A stretch of DNA of 64,000 bases from contig NZ_JQNR01000005.1 of the NCBI RefSeq assembly GCF_000745345.1, positions 2,294,001-2,358,000 on the forward strand, written 5' to 3'. The translations under genes were made by a program, and so were the position numbers. The notes beneath the pieces were generated by a model that was given only the letters and a program-made list of their open reading frames with translations, made no database searches and was not told the DNA's origin. This document shows positions 42,512 to 52,541 of this stretch, piece by piece (position 1 is the first letter of the stretch; every line of letters starts with the position of its first letter). The DNA comes from Actinacidiphila yeochonensis CN732 (GTDB lineage: Bacteria > Actinomycetota > Actinomycetes > Streptomycetales > Streptomycetaceae).

Positions 42512-44317
42512 ATGAACCGCAGCTCCAACCCGCCCGCAGTCCGGGGGCGGAACCGCCGAGCCGTACCGGCTGCCACCCGCGCCGTCCTGGTGCTCACCGC
42601 CGGAGCGACCGCGCTGGCCGGCTGCTCCTCGTCCGGCACCCGCGCGGCCGGCAGCGCCGGCACCGACGTGGCGGCCGTCGCCCGGTCGGGCGTCCGCCAG
42701 GGCGGCACCCTGACCTGGGCGGTCGACGCGATGCCCGCCACGCTCAACGCCTTCCAGGCCGACGCCGGCGAGGCCACCGACACCGTCACCGGCGCCACCC
42801 TGCCGACCATGTTCCGGCTGAACGGCCACGGCTCCCCGGTGCTCGACGCGGACTACCTCAAGGACGCGTCCGTCACCGCCCAGTCGCCCCGCCAGGTCGT
42901 CACCTACGACCTCGACCCGCGGGCGAAGTGGAGCGACGGCCGGGCGATCGGCGCCGACGACTTCACCGCCCAGTGGAAGGCCCTCAACGGCAAGAACTCG
43001 TCGTACTGGACGGCCCGCAACGCCGGCTACGACCGGATCGCCGCCATCAGCCGCGGCGCCGACGCGCACCAGGTGAAGGTCACCTTCACCAGCCCCTACG
43101 CGGACTGGCGCTCCCTCTTCACCCCGCTGTACCCGAAGTCGGTCACCGCCAGCGCGGACACCTTCAACGACGGCGTGCGCACCGCCCTGCCGGTGACGGC
43201 CGGGCCGTTCGCCGTGCAGGCCGACGACGCCAAGGCCGGCACGGTCACCCTGGCCCGCAACGCCGGCTGGTGGGGCGACCCGGCCAAGCTGGACCGGATC
43301 GTGCTCAGCGCGGTTCCCGGCGCCAAGCGGCCGGCCGCGGTCGCGGCGGGCACCCTCGACGTGGCCGCCATCGAGCCCGACCAGATCAAGGCGGTGCAGG
43401 CGAGCAAGGACGCCGGGGTGCGCAAGGCGCCCGGCGCGGCCTACGCGCAGCTCGCCCTCAACGGCAGCAGCGGCCCGCTCTCCGACGAGCGGGTCCGGCA
43501 CGCGGTGGCCCGCGCGGTCGACCGCAAGAAGATCGCCGCCATGGTGCTGGGCCCGCTCGACCTGCCCGACAAGCCGCTCGGCAACCACCTCGTACTGCCC
43601 TCGCAGGCGGGCTACGCCGACCACAGCTCGGCGCTCGGCAAGAACGACACCGAGCAGGCCGCCGCGCTGCTCGCGGACGCCGGCTGGCAGCAGTCCCCGG
43701 CGAAGACGGGCGAGAAGGCGGCGGCCGGTCCGGCCGGCCCCGACCGCACCTCGGCGTCGGGCGCGCTGACCGTCGTGGAGCCGGCCCGGGCCGCGATGAA
43801 GTCCGGCAAGGAGCTGAGCCTGCGGTTCGTGCTGCCGGCCGGCTCGCCGACGCTCGACACGGTGGGCGGGCAGATCGCGAAGATGCTGTCGGCGATCGGC
43901 ATCCGCACCGAGATCAGCAAGGTCGCCGACGACAGCTACTTCCAGGACCACATCGCGGCCGGCGACTTCGACCTCGCGCTGTACTCGTGGCCGGGCACGG
44001 CCTACCCGGCCACCGACGACACCCCGATCTTCGCCAAGCCGGTCCCGGCGCCCGACGGCACGCTCGCGGTGGCGCAGAACTACACCCGGGTCGGCACCGA
44101 CCAGATCGACCAGCTGATGGCCCGGGCCGGGGCGGAGCTGAACGCCTCGCAGGCCCGCAGTCTGACGAACGAGGCCGACGCGCGGATCTGGGCGGCGGCC
44201 GGGTCGATCCCGCTCTACCAGCGGCCCGAGGTGGTCGCGCTGCGGGCGAACGTCGCCAACGTGGGGGCCTTCGGGTTCCAGACGCCGGTGTTCCAGGACA
44301 TCGGCTTCCGCAAGTAG
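42512..44317 (+). CDS. Orphan oligopeptide-type substrate-binding lipoprotein
   Basis: 601 residues, ATG 42512 with GGAGG at slightly long spacing. Signal peptide with lipobox LAGC (Cys38). Family 5 extracellular solute-binding protein: GGTLTWAVDAMPATLNAFQ, YDLDPRAKWSDGRAIGADDFTAQWKAL, AGPFAVQADDAKAGTVTLARN, SDERVRHAVARAVDRKKIA, then FDLALYSWPGTAYP. It should be tethered outside the membrane and bind a peptide or related ligand. No permease or ATPase gene adjoins it, so it must share those of another system, perhaps one of the operons starting 5.6 kb downstream, or act in sensing. Confidence 0.88.
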   Translation: MNRSSNPPAVRGRNRRAVPAATRAVLVLTAGATALAGCSSSGTRAAGSAGTDVAAVARSGVRQGGTLTWAVDAMPATLNAFQADAGEATDTVTGATLPTMFRLNGHGSPVLDADYLKDASVTAQSPRQVVTYDLDPRAKWSDGRAIGADDFTAQWKALNGKNSSYWTARNAGYDRIAAISRGADAHQVKVTFTSPYADWRSLFTPLYPKSVTASADTFNDGVRTALPVTAGPFAVQADDAKAGTVTLARNAGWWGDPAKLDRIVLSAVPGAKRPAAVAAGTLDVAAIEPDQIKAVQASKDAGVRKAPGAAYAQLALNGSSGPLSDERVRHAVARAVDRKKIAAMVLGPLDLPDKPLGNHLVLPSQAGYADHSSALGKNDTEQAAALLADAGWQQSPAKTGEKAAAGPAGPDRTSASGALTVVEPARAAMKSGKELSLRFVLPAGSPTLDTVGGQIAKMLSAIGIRTEISKVADDSYFQDHIAAGDFDLALYSWPGTAYPATDDTPIFAKPVPAPDGTLAVAQNYTRVGTDQIDQLMARAGAELNASQARSLTNEADARIWAAAGSIPLYQRPEVVALRANVANVGAFGFQTPVFQDIGFRK

Positions 44318-44447
44318 CCCCCGCAGCCCCCCGCGTTCCTTCCGGCGCCCCCGCCGCGGCCCCACCGCCGCGCCGGGGCGCCGGGTGCTGCCAGGGCCGG
44401 GCCCGTCGGGGTGCGGCCTCCGACCGGGCCGCGGCCGGCCGGGCGTC

Positions 44448-45724
44448 TCAGGCCGTCGGCGCGAGTACCTCGGCGGTCGGGGCGGCCGGCGCGAGCAGCT
44501 CCGCGTCGGGGGCGAGACGGCGGGCGCGGCGCAGCGCCCTCGCGGCCTTGGCCGGGTGCCCGGCCGCGCGCAGGGCGACGGCCTGGACGGCGAACGCCTG
44601 CGCCCGGGTGAACCGGTCCGGAGCCCGGCGCGCGGACCTGGCGGCACGCCGGGCGGCCTGGCCCAGGTCGCCGGCGAGCAGCGACTCCAGCGCGCCCAGG
44701 GCGATGTTCCGGACCAGGGACGGGTGGATGCGGCGGATCGAGGCCAGGGCCGCGGCGAACTCGGGGCGGGCCGCCTCCGGGTCCCACAGCCGGGTGGCCG
44801 CACCGCAGCCGAGCGCGGTCGCGTAGACACCCAGCGCCTCTGCCTGGAGCTGCGGCACCCGGCTGGCCTCGGCCGCGGTGTGCGCGGCCCGCGCGCCCTC
44901 GTCGAAGCGCCCGGTCGCGACCGCGACCGCCGCGGCGACGGCCCGCCGCCGGGGGCCGTCGGCGGGGGCGCCGCCGCCAGCTCGGCGCGGGCCGCCGCCG
45001 CCCGGCCTGTCGCGAGCAGCCGGGCCGCGCGCACGGTCGCCGGGTCGCCCGCCCACTCCCGGACCACCTCGGCGCTCGGGCGGCTGGGCAGCCGCAACAG
45101 GATCCAGCCGGCGGCCATGGGCCGGTTCGCGGTGATCGGCAGGACCACCAGCACGGCCATCGCCCCCCATCCGACCGCGGCGGTCCTACCGCCGCCGCAG
45201 AGCGTCAGGGCCGCCGCGCCGGCCGCGGTGAGCAGCGCCGGGGCGGCGACGGCCGTCCACAGCCTCGGCCGCAACCCCGGCCGGTCCACGACCGCGAAGC
45301 GCAGGACGACCGGGAACAGCGGCAGGCGGCGGAGAACCAGCAGCCTCCCGCCCACCCGCAGGGAGCCGGCCCAGCGGCCCAGGCCGACCGACCATGACAG
45401 GGTGGAGAACCCGCCGGTGAGCGCCGCCGTCAGAGCGAGCAGCAGCATGAAGGCGGTGCCTCCCGCCAGGACGCCGAGCGCGAACAGCCACGGGATCACG
45501 GCGGAGCCCGGCAGGTCGTTCGCGCTGACGACCGTGCTGCCGAGCACGCCGAGGAGGCCCGCCAGCACCAGCATCGGCGCCCTCCGGATCGGCCTGCCCC
45601 TTCCCGGGGGCGGTACGGGGCACGGCGGAGGAGTGGAGGAGGCTCCGCCGAGGGAGGGCCCTCCGGGCGTGGAGCCGGGCACGGAGGGGTTCTCAGAGAT
45701 GGTCACGTTCGGTGATCTTGGCAC
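44448..45724 (-). pseudogene. Membrane/TPR-like protein, frameshifted paralogue
   Basis: N-terminal part (from about 45724): Pro-rich tail, then several membrane helices (MLVLAGLLGVLGSTVVS, VIPWLFALGVLAGGTAFMLLLAL, ALLTAAGAAALTLC, AMAVLVVLPIT) ending REWAGDPATVRAARLLATGR. After the G-tracts at 44951-44968 the sense continues in another frame: RRRAVAAAVAVATGRFDEGA, then LQAEALGVYATALGCGAATRL and helix pairs to the stop at 44448. The neighbour at 45890-47140 reads through the same junction without a break, so a one-base loss or two-base gain in a homopolymer is the simplest explanation. Function unknown. Confidence 0.7.
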
Positions 45725-45889
45725 CAGAAATGGGCCCTCACCAGCGGTTTCTCGAAGTTGCCGATCTTTCTCGCGCCATCTCCCGGCCGGCCGGAAACGG
45801 GGACCGAACCCCTCGCGAACGGCGGTTGAACGACCTCCGCGCGGTCCCGTGCGCCCCCCTCCGCGTTCCCGCGACGGTTCCGGCCGGGC

Positions 45890-47140
45890 TCACCGGGCCG
45901 GCGCGAGCAGCTCCGCGTCGGGGGCGAGACGGCGGGCCCGGTCCAGGACCTTCGCGGCCTCGTCCGGGTGCCCGGCCGCGCGCAGGGCTACGGCCTGGAC
46001 GGCGAACGCCTGGGCCCGGCTGAACCGGTCCGGGGCCAGCGACGCCGCCCTGGTGCTCCGCCGCAGGGCCTCCTTCAGGTCGCCGGCGAACATCGACTCC
46101 AGCGCGCCCAGCGCGGTCGCCTGGAGCAGGACCGGCTGGACGTTCCGGATCTCCTCCACCGCCGCGTGGAAGCCGGCCCGGACCTGCTCCGGCGTCCACA
46201 GCCGGGTGGCCACCCCGCTGCCGAGCGCGATCGCGTAGGCGCCCAGCGCGCCCGCCCGCAGCTGCGGAGCCCGGCTGGCGGCAGCGGAGGCCATCGCCGC
46301 CCGCGCACCCTCGTCGAACCGCCCGGCCGCCACGGCGACCGACGCGGCCACGGCCGTCCGCCGGGGGCCGCCGTCGGCGGGGGCGGCGGCCAGCTCCGCC
46401 CGGGCCGCCGCGATCCGGCCCGTGGAGAGCAGCCGGGCCGCCCGCAGGGACGCCGGGTCGTTGGCCCACTCCCGTACCGCCTCACCGCCGGCGCGGGTGG
46501 GCAGCCGCCACAGGGCCCAGCCGCGGGACATGGGCCGGTTCCAGCCGGTCAGCAGCACCAAGAGGACCAGGAGGGCCGCCCCCCAGCCGAGCGCGGCGAG
46601 CGCGGTGTCACCCGAAAGCACCAGGGCCGCGGCGCCGGCCGCGGTCAGCACCGTCGAGCCGGCGATGCCGCTCCACACGCGCAGCCGCAGGCCGGGCCGG
46701 TCGACGGCGATGACGCAGGCGTTGAACGGCACCGCCAGGAGCAGGCGGAAGACGACGAGGACGCCGCCCACCCGCACCGAGCCCAGCCACCGGCCCACTC
46801 CGACGGACGCGTACACCACCGAGAGCCCGCCGGTCAGCGCGGTCACCGCGGTGAGCAGCAGGGTGGACGCGGCGCCGCCCACCAGCAGCCCGAGGACGAA
46901 GAGCAGCGGGGCCGCGGCGCCGGTGTGCGGCAGCGCGTGGGAGGCGGCGAGCAGGCCGCCGGCACCGCCGCCGAGGCCGCCGACGGCCATGGCCGCCGCC
47001 CGCCGCCGGGGGCTCCGGCCCGGCCGGACCGCTCCGGAGGGCGGTGCCGGCGGCGGTGGGGCGGCGGGTTCGCCGGCGGCGGGGGCGTCGGGAACGGGAG
47101 GGTTCTCGGGTGAGGTCACGTTCGGTGATCTTTCCACCAT
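45890..47140 (-). CDS. Membrane protein with C-terminal TPR-like helices (intact paralogue)
   Basis: 416 residues from ATG 47140; a GTG at about 47119 (VTSPENPP) is an alternative start. Disordered Pro-rich N-terminus, membrane segments (AAAMAVGGLGGGAGGLLAA, PLLFVLGLLVGGAASTLLLTAV, VLTAAGAAALVL, WGAALLVLLVLLTGW), then a cytoplasmic helical part with repeated helix pairs (LRAARLLSTGRIAAARAELA, AFAVQAVALRAAGHPDEAAKVL), like degenerate TPRs. Tandem paralogue of the gene downstream; both share the DNA just ahead of the conserved VT codons (GATCACCGAACGTGACC). Divergent from typA. No known function. Confidence 0.8.
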   Translation of the reverse strand: MVERSPNVTSPENPPVPDAPAAGEPAAPPPPAPPSGAVRPGRSPRRRAAAMAVGGLGGGAGGLLAASHALPHTGAAAPLLFVLGLLVGGAASTLLLTAVTALTGGLSVVYASVGVGRWLGSVRVGGVLVVFRLLLAVPFNACVIAVDRPGLRLRVWSGIAGSTVLTAAGAAALVLSGDTALAALGWGAALLVLLVLLTGWNRPMSRGWALWRLPTRAGGEAVREWANDPASLRAARLLSTGRIAAARAELAAAPADGGPRRTAVAASVAVAAGRFDEGARAAMASAAASRAPQLRAGALGAYAIALGSGVATRLWTPEQVRAGFHAAVEEIRNVQPVLLQATALGALESMFAGDLKEALRRSTRAASLAPDRFSRAQAFAVQAVALRAAGHPDEAAKVLDRARRLAPDAELLAPAR

Positions 47141-47366
47141 GGACCGGCCACCACCAGGGGTTTCCCGTAGTCCGAAGCCCCCGTCCCGGCCCTGTTCCGG
47201 ACCGGTCGCGGGCCGCATCCCGGCCGGTGGGGAGGACCGGTGGCGACGGAGGTCGGGGTGGGCCCCGTACCATGGGGTGAGGCCGTGGCGTGACTTGCCC
47301 GGCAGGCGGGCGCGCCGTACCGAGGAGCGCGACGCCACCCACGAACCCGGGAGAAGCGCCGCACCC

Positions 47367-49235
47367 ATGTCCACCCGCCACGACATCCGCAACGTCGCCA
47401 TCGTCGCCCACGTCGACCACGGCAAGACGACCCTCGTCGACGCCATGCTGAAGCAGGCGGGTGCGTTCGCCGCCCACCAGCACGTGGACGACCGGGTCAT
47501 GGACTCCAACGACCTGGAACGCGAGAAGGGCATCACCATTCTCGCGAAGAACACGGCCGTGAAGTACCACCCGAAGGACGGTGGCGCCCCCGTCACCATC
47601 AACATCATCGACACCCCCGGCCACGCCGACTTCGGCGGTGAGGTCGAGCGCGGCCTGTCGATGGTGGACGCGGTGGTGCTGCTCGTCGACGCCTCCGAGG
47701 GCCCGCTGCCGCAGACCCGCTTCGTGCTGCGCAAGGCGCTGGCCGCCCGGCTGCCGGTGATCCTGTGCATCAACAAGACCGACCGCCCGGACTCCCGGAT
47801 CGACGAGGTCGTCAACGAGACGTACGACCTGTTCCTGGACCTGGACGCGGACGAGGAGCAGATCGAGTTCCCGATCGTCTACGCCTGCGCCCGTGACGGC
47901 ATCGCCTCGCTGACCAAGCCGGCGAACGGCACCGTGCCGGCCGACAGCGACAGCCTGGAGCCGTTCTTCTCCACCCTGCTCCAGCACGTCCCGGCGCCCA
48001 CCTTCGAGGAGGACGCCCCCCTCCAGGCGCACGTCACCAACCTGGACGCGGACAACTTCCTCGGCCGTATCGCACTGCTGCGGGTCGAGAACGGGCACCT
48101 CAAGAAGGGCCAGACCGTCGCCTGGATCAGGCGCGACGGCACCGTGCAGAACGTCCGCATCTCCGAGCTGATGATGACCGAGGCGCTCACCCGCAAGCCG
48201 GCCGAGAGCGCCGGCCCCGGCGACATCTGCGCCGTCGCGGGCATCCCCGAGATCATGATCGGTGAGACGCTGGCCGACCCGGAGAACCCGGTGGCGCTGC
48301 CGCTGATCACCGTGGACGAGCCGGCCATCTCGATGACCATCGGCACCAACTCCTCCCCGCTGGTCGGCAAGGGCGGCAAGGGCCACAAGGTCACCGCGCG
48401 CCTGGTCAAGGACCGGCTGGAGCGCGAGCTGATCGGTAACGTCAGCCTCCGCGTGCTGCCCACCGAGCGGCCCGACACCTGGGAGGTGCAGGGCCGCGGC
48501 GAGCTGGCGCTGGCCATCCTGGTCGAGACGATGCGCCGGGAGGGCTTCGAGCTCACCGTCGGCAAGCCCGAGGTCGTCACCAAGGAGGTCGGCGGCAAGA
48601 CGCACGAGCCGATCGAGCGGATGACGATCGACTCGCCCGAGGAGCACCTGGGCGCCATCACGCAGCTGATGGCCACCCGCAAGGGCCGCATGGAGACGAT
48701 GACCAACCACGGCTCCGGCTGGATCCGCATGGAGTGGATCGTTCCTTCGCGCGGCCTGATCGGCTTCCGTACCGAGTTCCTCACCCAGACCCGCGGTACG
48801 GGCATCGCGCACTCCATCTTCGAGGGCCACGAGCCCTGGTTCGGCGAGCTGCGCACCCGCAACAACGGCTCCCTGGTCGCCGACCGCTCCGGCGTGGTCA
48901 CCGCCTTCGCGATGACCAACCTGCAGGAGCGCGGCGTGCTGTTCACGGACCCCGGCACCGAGGTGTACGAGGGCATGATCGTCGGCGAGAACTCCCGCTC
49001 CGACGACATGGACGTCAACATCACCAAGGAGAAGAAGCTCACCAACATGCGGTCGTCCAACGCCGACGTGGCGGAGTCGATCGTGCCGCCGCGGAAGCTG
49101 TCGCTGGAGCAGTCGCTGGAGTTCTGCCGCGACGACGAGTGCATCGAGGTCACCCCGGAGACCGTCCGCATCCGCAAGGTCGTCCTGGACCAGAAGGAGC
49201 GCGGGCGCGCCGCCTCGCGGGCGAAGCACGCGTAA
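47367..49235 (+). CDS. typA: Ribosome-associated GTPase TypA/BipA
   Basis: 622 residues, ATG 47367 behind GGGAGAAG. Translational GTPase of the EF-G-like class: P-loop AHVDHGKTT, switch I region EREKGITI, DTPGHADFGGEV, NKTD specificity motif (INKTDRPDSRIDEV), then domains II, III, V and the BipA-specific end (MRSSNADVAESIVPPRKLSLE, ETVRIRKVVLD). It binds the 70S ribosome and helps 50S assembly and stress growth. Full length; followed by a 15-bp terminator stem with T5. Confidence 0.96.
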   Translation: MSTRHDIRNVAIVAHVDHGKTTLVDAMLKQAGAFAAHQHVDDRVMDSNDLEREKGITILAKNTAVKYHPKDGGAPVTINIIDTPGHADFGGEVERGLSMVDAVVLLVDASEGPLPQTRFVLRKALAARLPVILCINKTDRPDSRIDEVVNETYDLFLDLDADEEQIEFPIVYACARDGIASLTKPANGTVPADSDSLEPFFSTLLQHVPAPTFEEDAPLQAHVTNLDADNFLGRIALLRVENGHLKKGQTVAWIRRDGTVQNVRISELMMTEALTRKPAESAGPGDICAVAGIPEIMIGETLADPENPVALPLITVDEPAISMTIGTNSSPLVGKGGKGHKVTARLVKDRLERELIGNVSLRVLPTERPDTWEVQGRGELALAILVETMRREGFELTVGKPEVVTKEVGGKTHEPIERMTIDSPEEHLGAITQLMATRKGRMETMTNHGSGWIRMEWIVPSRGLIGFRTEFLTQTRGTGIAHSIFEGHEPWFGELRTRNNGSLVADRSGVVTAFAMTNLQERGVLFTDPGTEVYEGMIVGENSRSDDMDVNITKEKKLTNMRSSNADVAESIVPPRKLSLEQSLEFCRDDECIEVTPETVRIRKVVLDQKERGRAASRAKHA

Positions 49236-49271
49236 GCGCTGCCGCCGGGTCTGACGCAGCAGGGAACAACG

Positions 49272-49342
49272 GGGGGTGCCCCCCTGGGCACGGGTTCGCC
49301 GTCATCACGGCGGGGCCGGGCGCAGGGGGGCACCCCCTTTTT
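49272..49342 (+). terminator. Terminator of typA
   Basis: Perfect 15-bp stem (49272-49286 with 49323-49337; left arm GGGGGTGCCCCCCTG), a 36-nt loop with its own CCGT/ACGG pairing, then TTTTT. Confidence 0.88.
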
Positions 49343-49900
49343 CCGGCGTACGTGTGTACGTGCGCAGGTGCGGCCGTCCGGCCGCGGCGGCGTTCGGCTC
49401 CTCAGCGCCGGCGACGCGCTCGCGGCCGTTACGCACAGTCGTTCCCCGCCCCGCCGGCGGCGGGGCGGCGGGCCGGGGAGCGGGTGGGTCCTGGGTACTG
49501 GCGGGTGTTCCGGGCGTGGTTCCGGTTATCGGTGCGGGGGACGCCGACAGGGGATCAGTGGTTCCCAAGATCGTCCGGATATCGGACAGCGACAGGCGGA
49601 AATCGGCGTGTGAAATATCACTCTGTCCCTTTTGGCATCGTATGCGTATGGGGCGGAATGTCCGAATTTCAAGACCGCATACGGCCCTTCTGTGACCGAA
49701 GCGAGATCTCGCGCGTTCCGGACGGAGCTGAAAGTGGCGGATAGTGGACGGTGTTGAGCTCGGGTCAATGGGTCACGCGCAGCTACGCGCCGACTCACGA
49801 GCATCGGAGGCCGGTAGCCACTGTCAGGGGTGTCAGGGGCGGACGGCCTCCTCACGTATCGAAGTGCGTATTCGACAGTGACTCCTGAGGAGGCATACCC
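49343..49900. promoter_or_regulatory. Long leader/promoter region of the first peptide-permease operon
   Basis: About 560 bp without a credible gene. It contains the near-palindrome GTCCGGATATCGGAC (49573-49587), a spaced inverted repeat CGTATGCG/CGCATACG (49639-49646 and 49676-49683) in an AT-richer patch, and GAGGAGG at the SBP start. Promoter boxes cannot be assigned with confidence. Confidence 0.5.
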
Positions 49901-51538
49901 ATGCGCGGTGCCAAGAGCGCCAAGTGGGTCGTAGGGGCGGCAGTGATCGGCCTGGCCGCGACCGCCTGCGGTTCCGGGGGAACCAGCAGCGCCGGCGGTT
50001 CGAACGACGGCATCGTCCGGGCCTGGTGGGGCGACCCGCAGAACCCGCTGGAGCCGGCGAACACCACCGAGGTGCAGGGCGGCAAGGTCCTGGACATGAT
50101 CTTCATGGACCTCAAGGAGTACGACTCCACCACGGGTGCGGCGAAGCTTGAGGCCGCCCAGTCGATCACCACGAACGACCAGCAGAACTTCACCATCAAG
50201 CTCAAGCCGAACCTGAAGTTCTCCGACGGCACCGCCGTCACCGCCCACTCCTTCGTGGACGCCTGGAACTACGGCGCGCTGCTCACCAACAAGCAGCTGA
50301 ACGCCTACTTCTTCGAGGACATCGAGGGCTACGACAAGGTCCACCCGGACTCGGGCCAGCCGACCGCGAAGACGATGTCCGGCCTCAAGGTCGTCGACAA
50401 CGACACCTTCACGGTGAAGCTGAACCAGAAGTTCTCCACCTGGCCGGACCGCCTCGGCTACAAGGCGTTCGCGCCGCTGCCGAAGGAGTTCTTCACCGAC
50501 CACGCCGCCTACCTGAACAAGCCGGTGGGCGACGGGCCGTACAAGATCGTGTCGTACACGAAGGGCTCCAGCATGAAGCTGGTCCCGAACCCGTACTACA
50601 CCGGGCCGAGCAAGCCGAAGAACAAGGGCGTGCTGCTGAAGGTCTACACGAGCTCGGAGACCGCCTACGCCGACCTGCAGGCCGGCAACCTGGACGTCCT
50701 GGACGACGTCCCGGCCGAGGACCTCAGCCACGTCAAGTCCGACCTGGACGGCCGCTACCTGAACCAGCCGGCCGGCATCAACCAGACCATCTCGTTCCCG
50801 CTGAACCAGAAGGCCTGGAACGCCCCGGGCATGGACAAGGTGCGCGTCGGCCTGTCGATGGCGATCGACCGCAAGACGATCACCCAGAAGATCTTCCAGG
50901 GCACCCGCACCCCGGCCACCGACTTCACCTCCCCGGTGCTGGGCGCGGCCGGCGGCTTCAGCAGCGACCTCGCCGGCGACTCCCTCACGTACAACCCGGC
51001 CAAGGCGCGCGAGCTGATCAAGGAGGGCGGCGGCATCCCCGGCGGTCACATGACCATCGGCTACAACGCCGACTCCGGCTCCCACAAGGAGTGGGTGGAC
51101 GCGGTCTGCAACAGCATCAACAACGTGCTGGGCGACAACAAGGCCTGCGTCGGGGCCCCGACGGGCACCTTCGCGGACTTCCGCAACCAGATCACCAACG
51201 GTGAGATGACCAACCCGTTCCGTGCGGGCTGGCAGATGGACTACCCGCTGATCGACGACTTCCTGACGCCGCAGTACGCGACCGGTGGCAGCTCGAACGA
51301 CGCGCACTACAGCAACCCGAAGTTCGACGCCCTGATCAAGCAGGCCGACGCCGCCCCGGACGCCGCCAAGGCGACCGCGCTGTACCAGCAGGCGGAGAAG
51401 CTGCTCTTCACGGACATGCCGGCCATCCCGCTCTGGTACCAGGACGGCCAGGCCGGCTGGTCCTCGCGGGTCTCCAACGTGACGGAGAACTCGTTCAGCT
51501 TCCCCGTCTACACCGACATCACGGTCAACAACAGCTGA
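49901..51538 (+). CDS. Oligopeptide ABC transporter, substrate-binding lipoprotein (operon 1)
   Basis: 545 residues, ATG 49901 with GAGGAGG. Signal peptide and lipobox ATAC, lipidated Cys23. Family 5 SBP (DppA/OppA type): WWGDPQNPLEPANTTEVQGG, IKLKPNLKFSDGTAVTAHSF, VGDGPYKIVSYTKGS, KVRVGLSMAIDRKTI and YNADSGSHKEWVDAVCNSIN, followed by FTDMPAIPLWYQDG. It captures peptides outside the membrane and delivers them to the two permeases encoded next. Closely related along its length to the SBP of operon 2. In streptomycetes such importers include the BldK peptide importer needed for aerial growth; this locus may be related, but I cannot prove orthology. Confidence 0.93.
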   Translation: MRGAKSAKWVVGAAVIGLAATACGSGGTSSAGGSNDGIVRAWWGDPQNPLEPANTTEVQGGKVLDMIFMDLKEYDSTTGAAKLEAAQSITTNDQQNFTIKLKPNLKFSDGTAVTAHSFVDAWNYGALLTNKQLNAYFFEDIEGYDKVHPDSGQPTAKTMSGLKVVDNDTFTVKLNQKFSTWPDRLGYKAFAPLPKEFFTDHAAYLNKPVGDGPYKIVSYTKGSSMKLVPNPYYTGPSKPKNKGVLLKVYTSSETAYADLQAGNLDVLDDVPAEDLSHVKSDLDGRYLNQPAGINQTISFPLNQKAWNAPGMDKVRVGLSMAIDRKTITQKIFQGTRTPATDFTSPVLGAAGGFSSDLAGDSLTYNPAKARELIKEGGGIPGGHMTIGYNADSGSHKEWVDAVCNSINNVLGDNKACVGAPTGTFADFRNQITNGEMTNPFRAGWQMDYPLIDDFLTPQYATGGSSNDAHYSNPKFDALIKQADAAPDAAKATALYQQAEKLLFTDMPAIPLWYQDGQAGWSSRVSNVTENSFSFPVYTDITVNNS

Positions 51539-51554
51539 CCGGGTAGTCGCGGCC

Positions 51555-51584
51555 CGCCCGGCCCTGTCACCCCAGGGCCGGGCG
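51555..51584 (+). promoter_or_regulatory. SBP-permease intergenic hairpin (operon 1)
   Basis: Perfect 12-bp stem CGCCCGGCCCTG / CAGGGCCGGGCG with loop TCACCC, between the SBP stop and the permease start. Such hairpins commonly protect the SBP part of the message and reduce read-through, giving more binding protein than permease. Confidence 0.75.
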
Positions 51585-51617
51585 GCGCCGAACCCTGAAC
51601 CACGGAAGGACACACAC

Positions 51618-52541
51618 ATGGGGCGCTACGTCGTCCGACGACTGCTCCAGATGGTGCCGGTCTTCATCGGTACGACCTTCCTGATCTTCGTCATGGTCTA
51701 CGCACTCGGCGACCCCGTGGCCGCGATGTTCGGCGACAAAACGCCCGACCCGGCCACGGCGGCCCAGATCAGGCACGCGTTGTACCTGGACCACTCGCTT
51801 CCCGCGCAGTACGTGCACTACATGAAGCAGATCTTCACCGGGAACTTCGGTACCGCCGCGACCGGCCAGCCGGTCACCCAGCTGATGGGTACCGCCTTCC
51901 CGGTGACCCTCCGGCTCACCCTCGTGGCGTTCGCGATCGAGGCCGTGGTCGGTATCGGCCTGGGCCTGCTCGCGGGCATGCGCCGGGGCCGCTTCGCCGA
52001 CAACGGCGTGCTGGTCTTCACGCTGCTCGTGGTGGCCGTGCCGACCTTCGTCACCGGCTACCTGCTCCAGTACTTCCTGGGCGTGAAGTGGCACGTGGCG
52101 AACCCGGCGGTGGCCGAGGGCGCGCCCATCGGCGACCTGATCCTCCCCGGCCTGGTGCTGGCCGCGGTGTCGCTCGCGTACGTCGCGCGCCTGACCCGCA
52201 CCTCGGTCGCGGAGAACGCCCGCGCGGACTACGTCCGCACGGCCGTCGCCAAGGGCCTGCCGCGGCGCCGCGTCGTCACCGTGCACCTGCTGCGCAACTC
52301 GCTGATCCCCGTGGTGACGTTCCTCGGCACCGACATCGGCGGCCTGATGGCCGGCGCCGTCGTGACCGAGCGCATCTTCAACGTGCACGGCGTCGGCTAC
52401 CAGCTCTACCAGGGCATCCTGCGCGAGAACCCGCCGACCGTGGTCGGCTTCGTCACCATCCTGGTGATCATCTTCCTCGCCGCCAACCTGCTCGTCGACC
52501 TGCTCTACGCGGTCCTGGACCCGAGGATTCGGTATGCCTGA
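51618..52541 (+). CDS. Peptide ABC transporter permease, DppB type (operon 1)
   Basis: 307 residues, six membrane helices: RRLLQMVPVFIGTTFLIFVM at the start and FVTILVIIFLAANLLVDLLY at the end. The cytoplasmic EAA-like loop that docks the ATPase is NARADYVRTAVAKGLPRRRV. Full length. Starts at ATG 51618 after GGAAGGA, and its stop overlaps the next start by 8 bp. Confidence 0.94.
   Translation: MGRYVVRRLLQMVPVFIGTTFLIFVMVYALGDPVAAMFGDKTPDPATAAQIRHALYLDHSLPAQYVHYMKQIFTGNFGTAATGQPVTQLMGTAFPVTLRLTLVAFAIEAVVGIGLGLLAGMRRGRFADNGVLVFTLLVVAVPTFVTGYLLQYFLGVKWHVANPAVAEGAPIGDLILPGLVLAAVSLAYVARLTRTSVAENARADYVRTAVAKGLPRRRVVTVHLLRNSLIPVVTFLGTDIGGLMAGAVVTERIFNVHGVGYQLYQGILRENPPTVVGFVTILVIIFLAANLLVDLLYAVLDPRIRYA

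Noticed and set aside
40144..44826. 1560-codon plus-strand frame
   Set aside because: Runs antisense to the pspA-linked gene and out of frame with the SBP; composition is Arg/Pro/Gly strings.
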